Source: Microstegium vimineum (lineage: Eukaryota > Streptophyta > Magnoliopsida > Poales > Poaceae). From it: DNA of 64,000 nucleotides. The stretch lies in the NCBI GenBank assembly GCA_022036555.1, contig CM039134.1, forward strand, positions 9,796,818 through 9,860,817, given 5' to 3'. The notes under the pieces are model-generated. The model was given only the letters and a program-made list of their open reading frames with translations, ran no database searches and was not told the origin of the DNA. The translations under genes were made by a program, and so were the position numbers. This document shows positions 1 to 11,360 of the stretch, piece after piece; the first letter of the stretch is position 1; the number at the start of each line of letters is the position of its first letter.

Positions 1-1291
1 GCTGACCAGGGGAATCTGGGATCCCCTGTGTTCGCGTTGGATGACCGGCGCGAGCTTCACCATTGGAATTGGGTGGCGGGTGCCCGTCAGGAGCTTGGCT
101 TCCGAGTCACGCGGTACGCGGAGCAGATCCAGAGGGTCGTCGCGTCGTTCAACAAGGATTTCACGCATCATGGCAATGTGAGCGATCGTTTTGTTCGCGG
201 ATGTTATTTGTTCCTACTTGTCGAATTCATGATGCCCTTCTTTGTGTAGATCCTGATGGCGACCAGCATCGAGAAGTCAGAGTTCCTCCGTTGAGAGGCC
301 AGCCGGTGGACTCCTGGGACGTGGACGTCTGTCGGGGAAGCCGCCGTGGCGGAGGACCTCGTCGTGACTCGCCGCTGCGTAACGGAGCTGGAGGAGCGGT
401 TGGGCGCTTCGGAGTCGAGCACGGCGGATGCCCAGGCGTTAGCGCTGCGAACTGCCAGCGATGTCGCGCGAGTGGAGCAAGAGCCGAACGTGGCCCGTGC
501 TGACGCGGAGGCGGTCCGCCAGATGTTGGTGGATGAACGCTCAGTGCGTCAAGTTGAGATGGGACGCCTGACGGCCGAGCGCGACGCTGAAGCCAAGGGG
601 CGAAGTCGAGCTATCTCGGCGTTGGATTCAATGGAGGAGGAGCGTAACACCATGCGGCGTCAGTGCGACATCAACGGTCGAGAGCGTGACGCCGCCGTGA
701 CCCGCCTTGAGGCCTTGACCAACAGGGCGCATGAGCGCAGTGTCGATGCCGATCGGAGGATCCTGGAGTTCTCCGCCCAGGTGGGCGAATTGACGACGGT
801 TGTCTCGTAGCTCAGTGCAACAGTCAACGGTCTGGAGGAAGAAAACGCAGGTACGTTTCCTCCGTCTGCTTGTTTGCCTTGGCATTGTGCGTAGTTTGTT
901 TTTAGAGGTTGAGGTCCTCTTTCTTGTTGTTTCAGCGTTGCAGGCCAGCGCGCACAAGGCACAGGCATTGCGGGAGGCCGTGCACGGGGTGTGCGACCTC
1001 TTCGGCATGGTAGCCGTCGAGGGTGGCCTGGCAGCGGCCAGGACCCGTGTCGGCCTGCTCTGCGAGAGGGGCCAAGCGCGGATCTGGGAGGCCCTGCGCA
1101 TCGGGGGCCACCACACGATGGCCATCGCCGCCTGCCTCTACGACGCGGTGACCATCGCGCTTGTCAGCTTAGGGTACCCCCCTGACGCCCCAGAAGACCT
1201 GCTCGACCGGATCGAGGCCGATGCGGAGGAGCCTGCAGCGATCCTAGCCGCCAAGCTTGACGACGATGTGTTCCTGCCGCCGGAGGAGTGA
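1..1291 (+). pseudogene. 3' part of antisense accessory gene of element 1 (coiled-coil, gypsy-type transposon protein)
   Basis: Three exons are visible: up to 177 (donor GTGAGC), 250-850 (donor GTACGT) and 936-1291 (acceptor TTTCAG, stop TGA). The middle exon encodes a long charged heptad-rich region, probably coiled coil; the last exon is helical and acidic at its end (DDDVFLPPEE). Exon layout and protein character match the last exons of the antisense gene of element 2 (31747-32904), which supports homology. In-frame stops near 294 (TGA) and 808 (TAG) break the middle exon, so this copy is probably dead. Function is unknown; relatives are usually annotated as putative gypsy-type transposon proteins. 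The 5' exons lie outside the window. Confidence 0.65.
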
Positions 1292-1880
1292 CCCTGCGTG
1301 GTCAAAGATCAGGGCCGAGGGCCCTTGTAACAAACTAATTAAGTTATCTTGTGTTGCGCCCCCGGGAAGTCTTTAGGCGACTTTAATAGCTCTTTGGTGA
1401 GCTCATTTTAAATTTGTTTGCTTGTTGGTTTTCGCATTTGCCTTTTGCTTGGGCTACTTGCCCGACTTTCCCTGGGAGGAGCTTTGATCTGTTCGGGTGT
1501 GAGGTCGGGTGGAGATACTTGGCTCCGGGGAGCCAGAGTATTTTGCGGCCCTTTGGCACGGTCCGGCGAGATCTCTTCTCTCGGTGCGGGAAATTTGACT
1601 TTCGCTTAGCAGATCGACAAATACGGTTTTGAGCGAAAAAGTTTTTGGAGTAAAAGACAGGGGGTACCCCCTTCCTAGCCCCCGAGCGAGGTGTGTTCTG
1701 GCGCGCGCCAAGAGTGCACCTTGCTATGCGGTCGGTCCGAGAGTTCCCGCATTTTTATTCCTCGAACTTTTTGCTCTTAAGAAAAGATTACATGCGTATG
1801 TACATGGTGATAGGTATACTAGAAAATAGTAGAAAAGTGACATAGTTGTTTGTGTCGTGGGCGTCTGAGCTCCTCGCGCT
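1292..1880. other. Spacer of element 1 between antisense gene and protease
   Basis: No convincing coding sequence. A GGGGGTACCCCC segment followed by tagcccccgag (about 1660-1690) resembles the spacer repeats of element 2 near 33410-33440 and 33770-33800. This suggests the same structural spacer in both elements and places the missing pol between here and the protease. Confidence 0.5.
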
Positions 1881-4800
1881 CTAGGGGTCGACGTCCATCT
1901 TGTCAGCGGCTTCGATCGCCGCAACCAGCTCCTCGCTTCGCACCTCGGCCATGGCGTTCTCGCAGCAGTCCACCTTGCATTGGTACGCCACATTGACGTC
2001 GGAGGAGAGTGTGATGATGTTGTACGGCCCCGACATCTTGAGCTTGAGATAAGTGTAGTTGGGAACGGCCATGAACTTCGCGTAGCACGGCCTCCCCAAC
2101 ACTGTGTGGTAAGTCCCTCGGTAAGCTACGACCTCGAAGGTGAGATACTCGGTCTGGAAGTTGTCCGGCTCCCTGAACGTGACGGGCAGGACGATCTGCC
2201 CCAGGGGTACCGTTTGTCTCCCAGGGATGATTCCCTGGAAGGGAGCCCCAAGGATCAAAGCTTCTCCCTTTGTAGACCGAGGTCCTCGAAGGCATTGTAG
2301 TACATGATGTTGAGGTTGCTGCCCCATCCATCAGTACTTTGGTGAAGCGCACGCTCCCTATGATCGGGTCCACGACGAGTGGATAACGACCCGGGTGAGG
2401 AATGTGGCTCGGATGGTCATCCCGGCCAAACGTGATGTCGGGCTCCGACCAGTCAAGGAAGGCCGGAGTTGCCGGGGCGACAGCGAAGACCTCGCACCGC
2501 TCCTTCTTCTGCCGGTGCTTGCAGTTGTAGGCCTTCGGGCCTCTGAAGATCATGAGGCACTTGTTGACGTGGGGGTAGGAGTCTTCGCGACCCCCGTCCC
2601 CGTCCTGGCCTTCCGATTCCTTCGGCCCGTCCTTGTCAGGGACGGCCTTGAAGTACCTGGCCATCATTTCACACTGCTGGAGTGTGTGTTTGACCGGCCC
2701 ATTGTGATACGGGCACGGCTTTGTGAGCATGTCGTCGAACTTGCCCACCTTCTTCTTGCCATGGGGACGGGGAGGCTTGCGGTCTGCCGCTGCGACAAGG
2801 TTGTTGCCGCCGCCACGCTGCGGCTTGCCCTTCTTCTTGTTCTTCTTCTTGTTCCTGTTCTGGGCGTGGTTCGAGCCGCCTTCGCTGGGGGTCTCGACTT
2901 CCTTGCCCTTTCCCTTGTCGGGGTGGAATATTGCACCGACCGCCTCTTCTCCCGACACGTAGCTCGTGGCGATGTCGAGGAGTCGTTCGGTGGTGCGAGG
3001 GTTTTGCAGGTCGTGCCTGCGAGGAAGGCCCCGACCACGTCTGCGTCGGCCGCCGTTGGGAGCCTTGTGCACTGCTGAGAGAAGCAACGGATGTACTCCC
3101 AGAGGGACTCGTCCGCCTTCTGTCTGCAGCTATGGAGGTCCCAGGGGTTGCCTGGGCGCGTGTAGGTGCCTTGGAAATTCCTGACAAAGGACTATCGCGG
3201 AGACTCCCACCCATCGATGGTGTTGGGTGGCAGATGCTCGAGCCACATGTGGGTTGAATCCGAAAGATGAAGGGGTAAGTTACGGATGATGAAGTCATCA
3301 TCGTCCAGGCCGCCGACCTAACAAGCGAGGCGGTAGTCGTCGAGCCAGAGCCCGGGGTTCGTTTCCCCGGAGTACCGGACGACGTTGGTCGATTGTCGAA
3401 AACGGTGCGGGAACGGCGCGCGCCGGATGTGGCGAATGAACGCCAAGGGGCCCGGTGGCTCCGACGTGGGAGGCCGGTCTTCATCACTGTCATATCGGCC
3501 GCCACATCGGACGTGGTAGCCTCGGCTTGCGTCGTCCTGCTTGGCGTGCTTGCGCGTGTTGAGCGTGCCGCGCACGTCGCGCTTTTCGCCTACGCGGGCG
3601 TGCACGGTGGGACGCCGGTGTTCGGCCGGTGCGGGATCCAGATGGACCGACCCTTCGCGGTCGCCAGGAGCTGCGCCGGCCGGGTGGCCGGCGCTGAGCC
3701 CACGCCTCCGCGACGCGGATCTCTCGGCCTGTTGTTCCGCGGCCCGCTCTAGAAGGGTCTTCAGCAAGTCGTGAGCGAGCTTGCCGTCGAGAGCATCTGG
3801 GATCGGAAGGTTGCGGAGCAATATCCTTACTGCCGCGATGGTCTGGCTTGCCCGCGTGAACTGCGGCGTGCCATGTTCATCGTTGATGATACGGTGGTGT
3901 ACCGCCTGGGCCTCCCTACGAGCGCGAGGCTCCACGAGATCCCTGGCGGCTTCGCGCTCGAACGTCACCTTTCGTTGTCGCTCCGCGAGTTTTTGCTCCA
4001 CGTCGCGGAGGTCACGGAGTTGTTGCTGCCGGGCCTCCGAAGATTGCGGGTCGGGCCTCGGCTGGGGTACCGGCACACCCGTCTGGTGGACGGGCGTGTG
4101 GCTGCCGTCGTCGTCGTCGTCCCCTTCTTCGATGTGGGTGGGGTCGATGACAGTTGCGGGTGGAGGTGTGTCGCACATGAAGCACTCGCGGCCATGGTCC
4201 TCGTTGGGATCGCTTGAGTCGGAGTCGAGCAGATAATCGCTGGCTTGGAGGAAGCTGTGAAGCGCATCCTGATCCTCCAGACCGTCGAAGTCCAGAGGGT
4301 CCCAGGGATCAGTGCTCCCGCGGCTTGAGCCGGTGTAATGCGTGGCCTCGGAGCTCGTGAGGAGATCGGAGGTGGAGCAAGAGTGGTTGGATGCGAGCCC
4401 CATTCGTCTCCCTTCCATGGGGTCAGCATGGAACCACGCGGCCACCATCTCCGCATACGACGCAGCGACATTTCTCATGCCGAAAGGTTGCGCCTTCGAG
4501 ATGGGCGCTTTGACGTGCCTAGGGGAGAGCGACTGCCCTTCCGCGAGCTACGTCGTCACGTTAGCGAACGCGAAGTAAAAGTCGCGCAGAGACTCCTGAG
4601 TTGGCTGGGGTCCCTGGAGAGTGTCGAGCTGGCGCTTAGACTGAGGATAATCGGCCCGCGGGATGACCGTCCCGTGAGCGACCTGTTCCCCGGAGAGAGA
4701 CAGATGGAGGTGGGCCATGGATGCGGTGATGGCGTCCATGGCTACCTCGGAGGATGCCATAGGGCGACGGAGAGCCAGGTCGGCCCCCCGCCCGTGGCAC

Positions 4801-4895
4801 TCGAAGTCCAGGCTACCAAAACGAACAATGGAGCCCGGAGCGAAATCAACGTGGCGATCAGCCATCCGAAACTCGAAAATACGGGTGACACGCAA
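1881..4895 (-). pseudogene. Decayed gag-protease of element 1
   Basis: The reading frame starts near 4895 and runs through several frames. 4895-4548 is the gag N-terminus. 4478-3318 is an acidic and Gln/Arg-rich middle part ending in the gag-core start (GETNPGLWLDDYRLAC). The capsid-like core follows to about 2990, then a Lys-rich stretch, a zinc-knuckle variant C-X2-H-X5-H-X4-C (CPYHNGPVKHTLQQC), and a retropepsin-like region (LMDGA near 2330, then GRPCYAKF to the stop at 1881). Frameshifts and stops interrupt it, including TAG at 3318-3320 where element 2 has Gln (LACQLGG). The product would be structural Gag plus aspartic protease. It is not functional as one polypeptide here. Confidence 0.75.
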
Positions 4896-4899
4896 AGTT

Positions 4900-4917
4900 C
4901 CCCTACCTGGCGCACCA
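4900..4917 (-). other. Primer binding site of element 1
   Basis: On the minus strand the LTR ends in CCGACA and is followed, after two bases, by TGGTGCGCCAGGTAGGGG. It begins with TGG, complementary to a tRNA CCA end. It is almost the same as the site of element 2 (TGGCGCACCAGGTAGGGG), which supports common ancestry. I do not assign the tRNA. Confidence 0.65.
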
Positions 4918-5249
4918 ACTGTCGGTGTCTAAAATGGCGGGGTCTAGACGGCCAACGAGTAAATTTCTAAGCGTGTCGGAGTTCGGATGGTTACGCTCGG
5001 AGAACACAGAGGTTTATACTGATTCGTACACGAATGCCCTACGTCCAGTGTGTTGCGGGGTCATGTTACCGAGCGTGGAGAGCTCGTAGAGGGGAGCTAC
5101 AAGCTTTGGTGAGAGAGGGAAGACGGTTCCCAGGTCTCGTACGTATGAGGTTCTTGGTTTTGGTGGGTGCTCGCGTATGTGTGAGTTTGAGTGTGTGTGA
5201 ATGGGTGTTGGAATGTCGAGAGAGCTAGATTGGGGGTCCATTCTCTCCC

Positions 5250-5255
5250 TTTATA
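5250..5255 (-). promoter_or_regulatory. TATA box of element 1 LTR
   Basis: The minus strand reads TATAAAGGGAGAGAATGG, a good plant TATA context, about 500 bp downstream (in element direction) of the TGACG repeat array and inside the LTR. It would mark the U3/R border. Confidence 0.55.
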
Positions 5256-5756
5256 CATAGGGGAGATGGAGGAGTACAGTAGAGAGAGGAGGAGTGATCG
5301 TGGGCCCGACTTGGGCTGCTGCCGAGGGAGGGCTTTGTCTTCATCCTGTCCTCCTTCCTGAGGAAGATTGCGCCAGTAGACACATGTCCGAGTCCTATTC
5401 GTCCTTGTCGTGCTGTAGCCATATATTTCGTGACCGAGAACTCCGCTGTTCCCTTACCAGGGCATGGGGGGAGGGAGGTCGCACAGGACCGGGCACCCCC
5501 GCGTTCCGTCATACAGGGCTGATGACACCCTAATCCCTGTTGAAGTGTCCGTTGGCGACATGGCGTGGAGGTAACGCGCAGAAGTCGTCGGTTAGGCAGC
5601 ACATGACCTTGTACCGCAGGGTGAACAGAGGTCGGCATGGCGTCTCATGCCTTAAGCCCCATGCCTGAGGACGGAGGAGACTGTGGACCTTTTGACTATA
5701 TGGGCCAGGACGGCCTAGGCTGGGGGTGGCGATGAGATCTCCGAGGGCGAGGGATG

Positions 5757-6158
5757 TCACGGATGACGTTTGCTGGGCTCGGACGGGGCGGAAGAGCCCC
5801 CGAGGGCAGATGACATCACGGATGACGCCACCTTGGCTCGGACGAGGCGGAGGAGCCCCCGAGGGTCGATGACGTCTCGGGTGACTCCACCTTGGCTCGG
5901 GCGGGGCGGAGGAGCCCCGAGATTCGATGACGTCTCGGATGACGCCACCTTGGTTCGGGCGGGGCGGAGGAGCCCCTGAGGGTTGATGATGTCTCGGATG
6001 ACGCCACCTAGGCTTGGGCGAGGCGGAGGAGCCCCGAGGGTCGATGATGTCTCGGATGACGCCACCTTGGCTCAGGCGAGGCGGAGGAGCCCCGAGGGTC
6101 AATGACGTCTCGGATGACGCCACCTTGGCTCGGGCGAGGCGGAAGAGCCCCTGATGGT
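5757..6158. repeat. Minisatellite of 58-60 bp units (7 copies) with paired TGACG motifs in LTR of element 1
   Basis: Units share GGATGACGCCACCTTGGCTC and GGCGGAGGAGCCCC. Six junctions carry two TGACG-type cores whose starts are exactly 12 bp apart (5811/5823, 5870/5882, 5928/5940, 5987/5999, 6045/6057, 6103/6115). The pairs at 5928 and 6103 have both cores perfect. This is the arrangement of as-1 elements bound by TGA bZIP factors. Several apparent long open frames over this stretch are only repeat translations. Confidence 0.85.
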
Positions 6159-6214
6159 GATTTTGTTTTTGTGGAGTCTGGTAAATTGGGTACCGTATTT
6201 CTAGGTATCCGACA

Positions 6215-7667
6215 CTAATGTTGTTTGTTGAACCCAGATACCGCGGTTTAAGTTAGATTTGACACATGCGCTATGTATTTGTGATATTATTTGAACATTA
6301 AGTGACATGGTTGTTTAAAAAAATGATAACTTGATGTTTTTATTCATGGCCAATATCTTGTATGTTTTGTTCCCGCGCAATCGTAACACTATGAGCTAGT
6401 TGATGTCGGGTCTTTCTTAATATGATCATGTCCCTGTGATTCATGAAATATGATTAGGTATTTAGGTTGCATGTAGAGGAAGCTTAAATGTACAAATGTA
6501 TGAGAGACTTATTCCTTAGAACATCTAGAGCAACCATTATCGATCTTCCGACCTGCCACGTGGAGATTTAAACTAGGTGTATAAATAACTCGAAAGCAAA
6601 GATACAATCAACCCATTTTATTAGCAAGTGTTATTTTCAGCATGTTTGATTTGGAGCCACACCGCGTCATCCCTAAACTGTGGCTGCCACACCACCTTCG
6701 ACTGTTGTTTGGTTCTCATCAAGCTTTGGCCGCCACAACCTTGTCTCCCTGTTTTCCTCCTGCTGCTTGTCTTCTAGTGTATAGCATGTGGCGAGGCTAT
6801 GGCGTGTGTGACAGAGTTTTTAGACGCCGTGGTTGCTGCAGCGCCACACTGTATCACACTGCAGCGTGGCTAATGCTGGCCGGAAACTAAGGCACGACCG
6901 ATCACGTGATTCAGCGAGCACGTGACCCATCTTTCTCCATGCCAGGGATCCTCGCTACCACAGCTCTTGCCTGACCTCGTTTTGTTAACACTTTCCCGGT
7001 CTCTAGGTTCAATTTGGCAAAGCTTCCTTTCTTGATTCTTGAGTTCTTGATTATTCAGTGAAGTGATTTTGGTGCATGTGAGAGCAGGTGGGCAGCAGAT
7101 GAGAATCAATTCTAAAGTTATTCAAGTAGTGAGTGATGGGTAGGCCTAGGCGAAAAATACCAAGTACTAAGAACCACATCAAAAATATCGAGAACCAAAC
7201 TGAAAATACTTCTTCTATCTAAGTTATAAATAGAAATATGAAATGGTGATCTATAGAATCAATTTCCATCTCTCACTCTATGAATTTGAGATGGACTTAA
7301 ATGTGAACTTTGAAAAGTGGTTGAATCTCAAATTCCAAACCAAATAGCTTAATTTATTAAAGTAGATTTCAATTCCACCAAATGAAGGGGTCCAAATGAC
7401 CCCTTTTAGTATTCTGAACTTCATATATATGTATTTGATACTATTATTCTCTATGAAATCATGTCAAAATTAGCTTTTAAACATGCTATTAAATGTCTTT
7501 TTGATTAGTTCGGTATTTTTTTTGGTGAATACTAAAACCGAAATAAAATACTAAAATCGAATTTCCTTAGTACCAATTTTTAAAAGGAGCATATTGGTAC
7601 CTATTTTGTGAGGAACTGAATTTCTATAGGAGCATAGGTATCGAAACGATCAGTTTAGTATTACCGA
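6215..7667. other. AT-rich intergenic DNA, no gene seen
   Basis: I see no supported gene. 6640-6890 is locally GC-richer but codes only short unrecognised frames. 7150-7660 is AT-rich and runs into the broken 5' edge of the PAL copy. Confidence 0.5.
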
Positions 7668-9310
7668 ATGCCATGCTTCTTCACCGGTGAAGAGGCGATC
7701 GTCAAGCTGCTCAACGCCAACATCACGCCGTGCCTGCCGCTCCGCGGCACGGTCACCGCGTCCGGCGACCTGGTGCCGCTCTCCTACATTGCCGGCCTCG
7801 TCACCGGGCGCGAGAACTCTGTGGCGGTGGCTCCGGATGGCAGCAAGGTGAACGCCGCAGAGGCGTTCAAGATCGCCGGAATCCAGGGCGGCTTCTTCGA
7901 GCTGCAGCCCAAGGAGGGTCTTGCGATGGTGAAAGGCACCGCCGTGGGCTCTGGCCTTGCCTCCACCGTGCTCTTCGAGGCGAACATCCTCGCCATCCTC
8001 GCCGAGGTCCTGTCCGCCGTGTTCTGCGAGGTGATGAACGGCAAGCCGGAGTACACCGACCACCTGACCCACAAGCTGAAGCACCACCCGGGACAGATCG
8101 AGGCTGTTGCCATCATGGAGTACATCTTGGAGGGCAGCTCCTACATGAGGCTTGCCAAGAAGCTGGGGGAGCTGGACCCGCTGATGAAGCCGAAGCAGGA
8201 CCGGTACGCGCTGCGCACGTCGCCGCAGTGGCTTGGCCCCCAGATCGAGGTGATCCGTGCCGCCACCAAGTCCATCAAGCGCGAGATCAACTCCGTCAAC
8301 GACAACCCGCTCATCGATGTCTCCAGGAGCAAGGCTCTTCACGGTGGCAACTTCCAGGGCACGCCCATCGGGGTGTCCATGGACAACACCCGTCTCGCCA
8401 TCGCAGCCATCGGCAAGCTCATGTTTGCGCAGTTCTCTGAGCTCGTCAACGACTACTACAACAACGGCCTTCCATCCAACCTGTCCGGTGGGCGCAACCC
8501 CAGCCTGGACTACGGCTTCAAGGGCGCCGAGATCGCCATGGCGTCCTACTGCTCTGAGCTGCAGTTCCTGGGGAACCCGGTCACCAACCACGTCCAGAGC
8601 GCGGAGCAGCACAACCAGGACGTCAACTCGCTCGGGCTCATCTCCTCCAGGAAGACAGCTGAGGCCATCGAGATCCTGAAGCTCATGTCGTCCACGTTCC
8701 TGATCGCCCTGTGCCAGGCGGTCGACCTGCGCCACATCGAGGAGAACGTCAAGAGCGCCGTCAAGAGCTGCGTGATGACGGTGGCCAAGAAGACTCTGAG
8801 CACCAACTCCACCGGTGGACTCCACGTCGCGCGCTTCTGCGAGAAGGACCTGCTCCAGGAGATCGAGCGCGAGGCGGTGTTCGCGTACGCCGACGACCCC
8901 TGCAGCGCCAACTACCCGCTCATGAACAAGCTCCGCAACGTGCTCGTGGAGCGCGCCCTCGCCAACGGGGCTGCCGAGTACTTCGACGCGCGGACACATC
9001 CGTGTTCGCCAAGGTCGCCCAGTTCGAGGAGGAGCTGCGCGCGGCGCTGCCCAAGGCGGTGGAGGCTGCACGGGCGGCTGTCGAGGACGGCACCGCAGCG
9101 ATGCCAAACAGAATCACCGACTGCCGCTCCTACCCGCTCTACCGCTTCGTGCGCGAGGAGGTCGGAGCCGTGTACCTCACCGGCGAGAAGATGCGCTCTC
9201 CCGGCGAGGAGCTCAACAAGGTGCTAGTTGCCATCAACCAGGGCAAGCACATCGACCCCCTGCTCGAGTGCCTCAAGGAGTGGAACGGGGAACCTCTGCC
9301 CATCTGCTGA
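7668..9310 (+). pseudogene. Phenylalanine ammonia-lyase, truncated and frameshifted copy
   Basis: PAL deaminates L-phenylalanine to trans-cinnamate at the entry to phenylpropanoid synthesis. The frame starts abruptly inside the family (LLNANITPCLPLRGT) and contains the MIO-forming Ala-Ser-Gly at 7758-7766 (GTVTASGDL), the SVNDNPLID and NLSGGRNPSLDYGFKG regions, and the QSAEQHNQDVNSLGL and NPCS-like C-terminal parts. About the first 170-190 residues of a roughly 700-residue PAL are missing; the homology stops in AT-rich DNA near 7665. A one-base loss near 8990-9000 (after EYFDAR) shifts the frame; the C-terminal shield then continues in another frame (VFAKVAQFEEEL...EPLPIC) to the normal stop at 9310. 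The body is GC-rich like expressed grass PAL genes, so decay looks recent. It could be a partial duplicate moved by a transposon. Confidence 0.9.
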
Positions 9311-9903
9311 ACAGATCGAGAAACGGATAGGGAGAAACTATAGAATGTTCATTGTTCAATAGTTCGAAATAAGTTGTTTTCTTCTTTTCCCTTTAATTTT
9401 TGCATGGGTAGCAAAGGCTAATGACTGTATTTCATTCTTATGAATTAAGTTATGCTTACAAGAAATTTGTATTACATTCTACTAGTATATAGTAGTATAA
9501 ATGGAGAAACTCGACGGTAGGAAGACACTCTCTAGATATTGCATTAAAAAAGAGACCTTCTCGTAGGTGTAGCTCAAGAAAACACCCAAACTTCTACCCA
9601 ATCATATATAGCGGTATCATAGTCCATGTGAGAATGACGATGATTAAAGCGTGGATTTTAAAACTTCTTCACAGTTTTTTCAAATAATATTTTAGTATTT
9701 AAATTTTAGTACTATAAACATTTCTTATTAAATAACTCCTACAAATACTAGAAGAACTCTACAATTTGTAAGTGTAACAGGGCTAGGGCATTCTGCTCGC
9801 TCGATAAAGTGTGGCTACACCTCGGGGCGGCAAGATCGGCCACATGCAGAAAGGCAACCATTTATGGAGGCCGGAGCGAGAGAAGATTGGGGAAGTGAAT
9901 TAT

Positions 9904-10143
9904 GGGCTTGTTTGGAATTGCTCCCCTCTAGGTTTTTCATCTCTGTTCTATATTTTTTTAGCCAAACGGTTTTACCTCTACGCACACAATTTGAGAAAAA
10001 AAAAGGTGGAGTTGTGAGAGCACCTAAGGAGGTACTTCACAAACTCTAGTTTTTTGTGGAGTTGCTCCACGGTGAAGTTTGCAGAGCAGAGTTTGTGGGT
10101 GGAGTTTGCAAAGCAAAGTTTGTGGAGCAGTCCCAAACACGCC
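9904..10143. mobile_element. MITE with about 20-bp terminal inverted repeats
   Basis: Left end GGCTTGTTTGGAATTGCTCC and the reverse complement of the right end GGCGTGTTTGGGACTGCTCC agree at most positions. The inside holds short repeats of tttgtggagc/gagtttg. Non-coding, about 240 bp. Superfamily is uncertain because the flanking duplication is unclear. Confidence 0.6.
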
Positions 10144-10201
10144 TTATATATCAGTTTATAGAAAAAATAATTTTTATATATGAGTTTATAGGAAAAGTGA
10201 A

Positions 10202-10457
10202 TTATATATACTTATTTGTATCATATTAAGACGTCGTTTTGGACAAGTTTTGAGTTAAACATTGAGAATATAAATCATCAATAATTTTTAAATTGTTCAT
10301 ATTACAAATGTGAAAATTATATGAATAAATACTCTAATAAAAATATACATATATCATCATTTCATACATATTTTTATAAAAACAAGATGTCAAAAAATTG
10401 TTTGAATGACCGTGCCGCTGTCCTAAACAACTTCTAAATATGATACCGAGGGAGTAT
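10202..10457. mobile_element. Degenerate Stowaway-like MITE
   Basis: The right end reads gataccgagggagtat, the usual GGGAGTA end of grass Stowaway elements; the left end (tacttatttgtatcatattaag) is a poor match. AT-rich interior, no coding potential. Confidence 0.4.
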
Positions 10458-10542
10458 CAGTTTATAGAAAATAGGAAAAGTGAATTATTATTTTTCTTAA
10501 TTTAATAGAGTCGTTCTAACTTTCATAGATCTATTGTAATTT

Positions 10543-10955
10543 AGGTTCCGTTTAGTACAACTCTAAACTCTAACTCCCAACAAAACAACTTCATTTACAT
10601 CTTCACATGTGAAATAGATTCACTTCGGAAGCCAAAACAGTTTTATGGACTGCTTCACCTGTTTAGTTCCATTAAACATCCAAAATCCAAAATCTCACCA
10701 ATTTTTTATTCTAATATCCTGAATGCAAAATATTTCAACACACAGTTTAGTTCCAACCAAAGTTTGGCTTATTTTGAATTTCAATTATGAGAATTGTAAA
10801 GGTGACATATAAACCAAAGTAAATTTTAGCTTATTTTGAAGAGAGAATAGACTATTTTTTACCAAAATATTTAGGTGATGTTTAATTCCATCTAACAGAA
10901 TGATGAATCAGAGCTCAAAATATTTTAGATTTCATATAGGGAACTAAACAGGGTC
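10543..10955. mobile_element. MITE-like repeat with GTTTAGT ends
   Basis: The left end (ggttccgtttagtacaac) pairs with the inverted right end (gttgaccctgtttagttcc) over the GTTTAGT core. The body is AT-rich and repeats tttagttcca/ccaaaat. Non-coding. Confidence 0.4.
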
Positions 10956-11360
10956 AACTTCTCCAAATATTCGGAAAGAGAGCATGCCCATGTTTTTCCT
11001 TTTCTTTTTTTTTTCCTTTCCTTTCCTACCTTATCCGATCTATGGCGTGCCAGACCGCCAGTGCCTCATCTATCGCTGTCCAACCGCACGCATCGCATCG
11101 CATCTTCTTCAACCTCCGGCTGCCGCTGCGCCCGCGCCGGGTCACCCGCGCGCCCCATCGCCTTCCTGCCGGTGCAGCCCACGCGCCCCGGCTGCCCGTT
11201 GTCCTGCGGCTCTCCATAGCTCCAGGAACTGGTTGAGAATCCATACCAAAGGGGCCGGGGCCTTACAACCAATCGTACGGTTCCCAGCGGCGTCAAAATC
11301 CGCAGCCTCCACCCTCTTCCTCGGCTCCTCCTTCACCTACCGCTTCCTGGCTGGCTTCCA

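Larger units (their letters stand above)
1..6214 (-). mobile_element. Element 1: Tat-like Ty3/gypsy retrotransposon, pol-deleted, 3' end outside window
   Basis: Read on the minus strand the order is LTR (6214-4920), primer binding site, gag plus protease remnants (4895-1881), non-coding spacer, then a gene on the opposite strand (1-1291) that continues beyond the window. Gag and protease resemble those of element 2 (shared CPYH and EEAVGA segments, and a protease C-terminal region of the type GTYHT..GRP.YAKFMAVPNYTYLKLKMSG). No reverse transcriptase, RNase H or integrase lies between 1881 and 1291, so pol has been lost and the element was probably mobilised in trans, if at all. An extra gene antisense to gag-pol near the 3' LTR is known for Tat-lineage elements. 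The partner LTR is not in the window, so no age or target duplication can be given. Confidence 0.82.
4920..6214 (-). repeat. LTR of element 1 (5' LTR in element orientation), 1295 bp
   Basis: Read on the plus strand it begins TGTCGGTGTC and ends TATCCGACA, giving the TG...CA ends with a TGTCGG/CCGACA inverted repeat seen also in element 2. The PBS lies directly inside it. It holds a seven-unit minisatellite in the U3-like part and a TATA box at 5250-5255. No second copy is in the window. Confidence 0.8.
9311..10983. other. PAL 3' flank and AT-rich MITE-bearing intergenic DNA
   Basis: 9311-9480 looks like a PAL 3' untranslated region. The rest holds three MITE-like elements listed separately (9904-10143, 10202-10457, 10543-10955). 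I found no gene. Confidence 0.5.

Noticed and set aside
5530..6123. Long minus-strand open frame over the LTR of element 1
   Set aside because: It is the translation of a 58-60 bp minisatellite in an LTR, with no protein family signature.
5757..6158. CRISPR-like regular repeat array
   Set aside because: Units are head to tail without unique spacers, inside a plant LTR, so it is a minisatellite.
7650..9107. 485-codon minus-strand frame opposite PAL
   Set aside because: Shadow frame of a GC-rich gene; the plus strand shows a clear PAL sequence.
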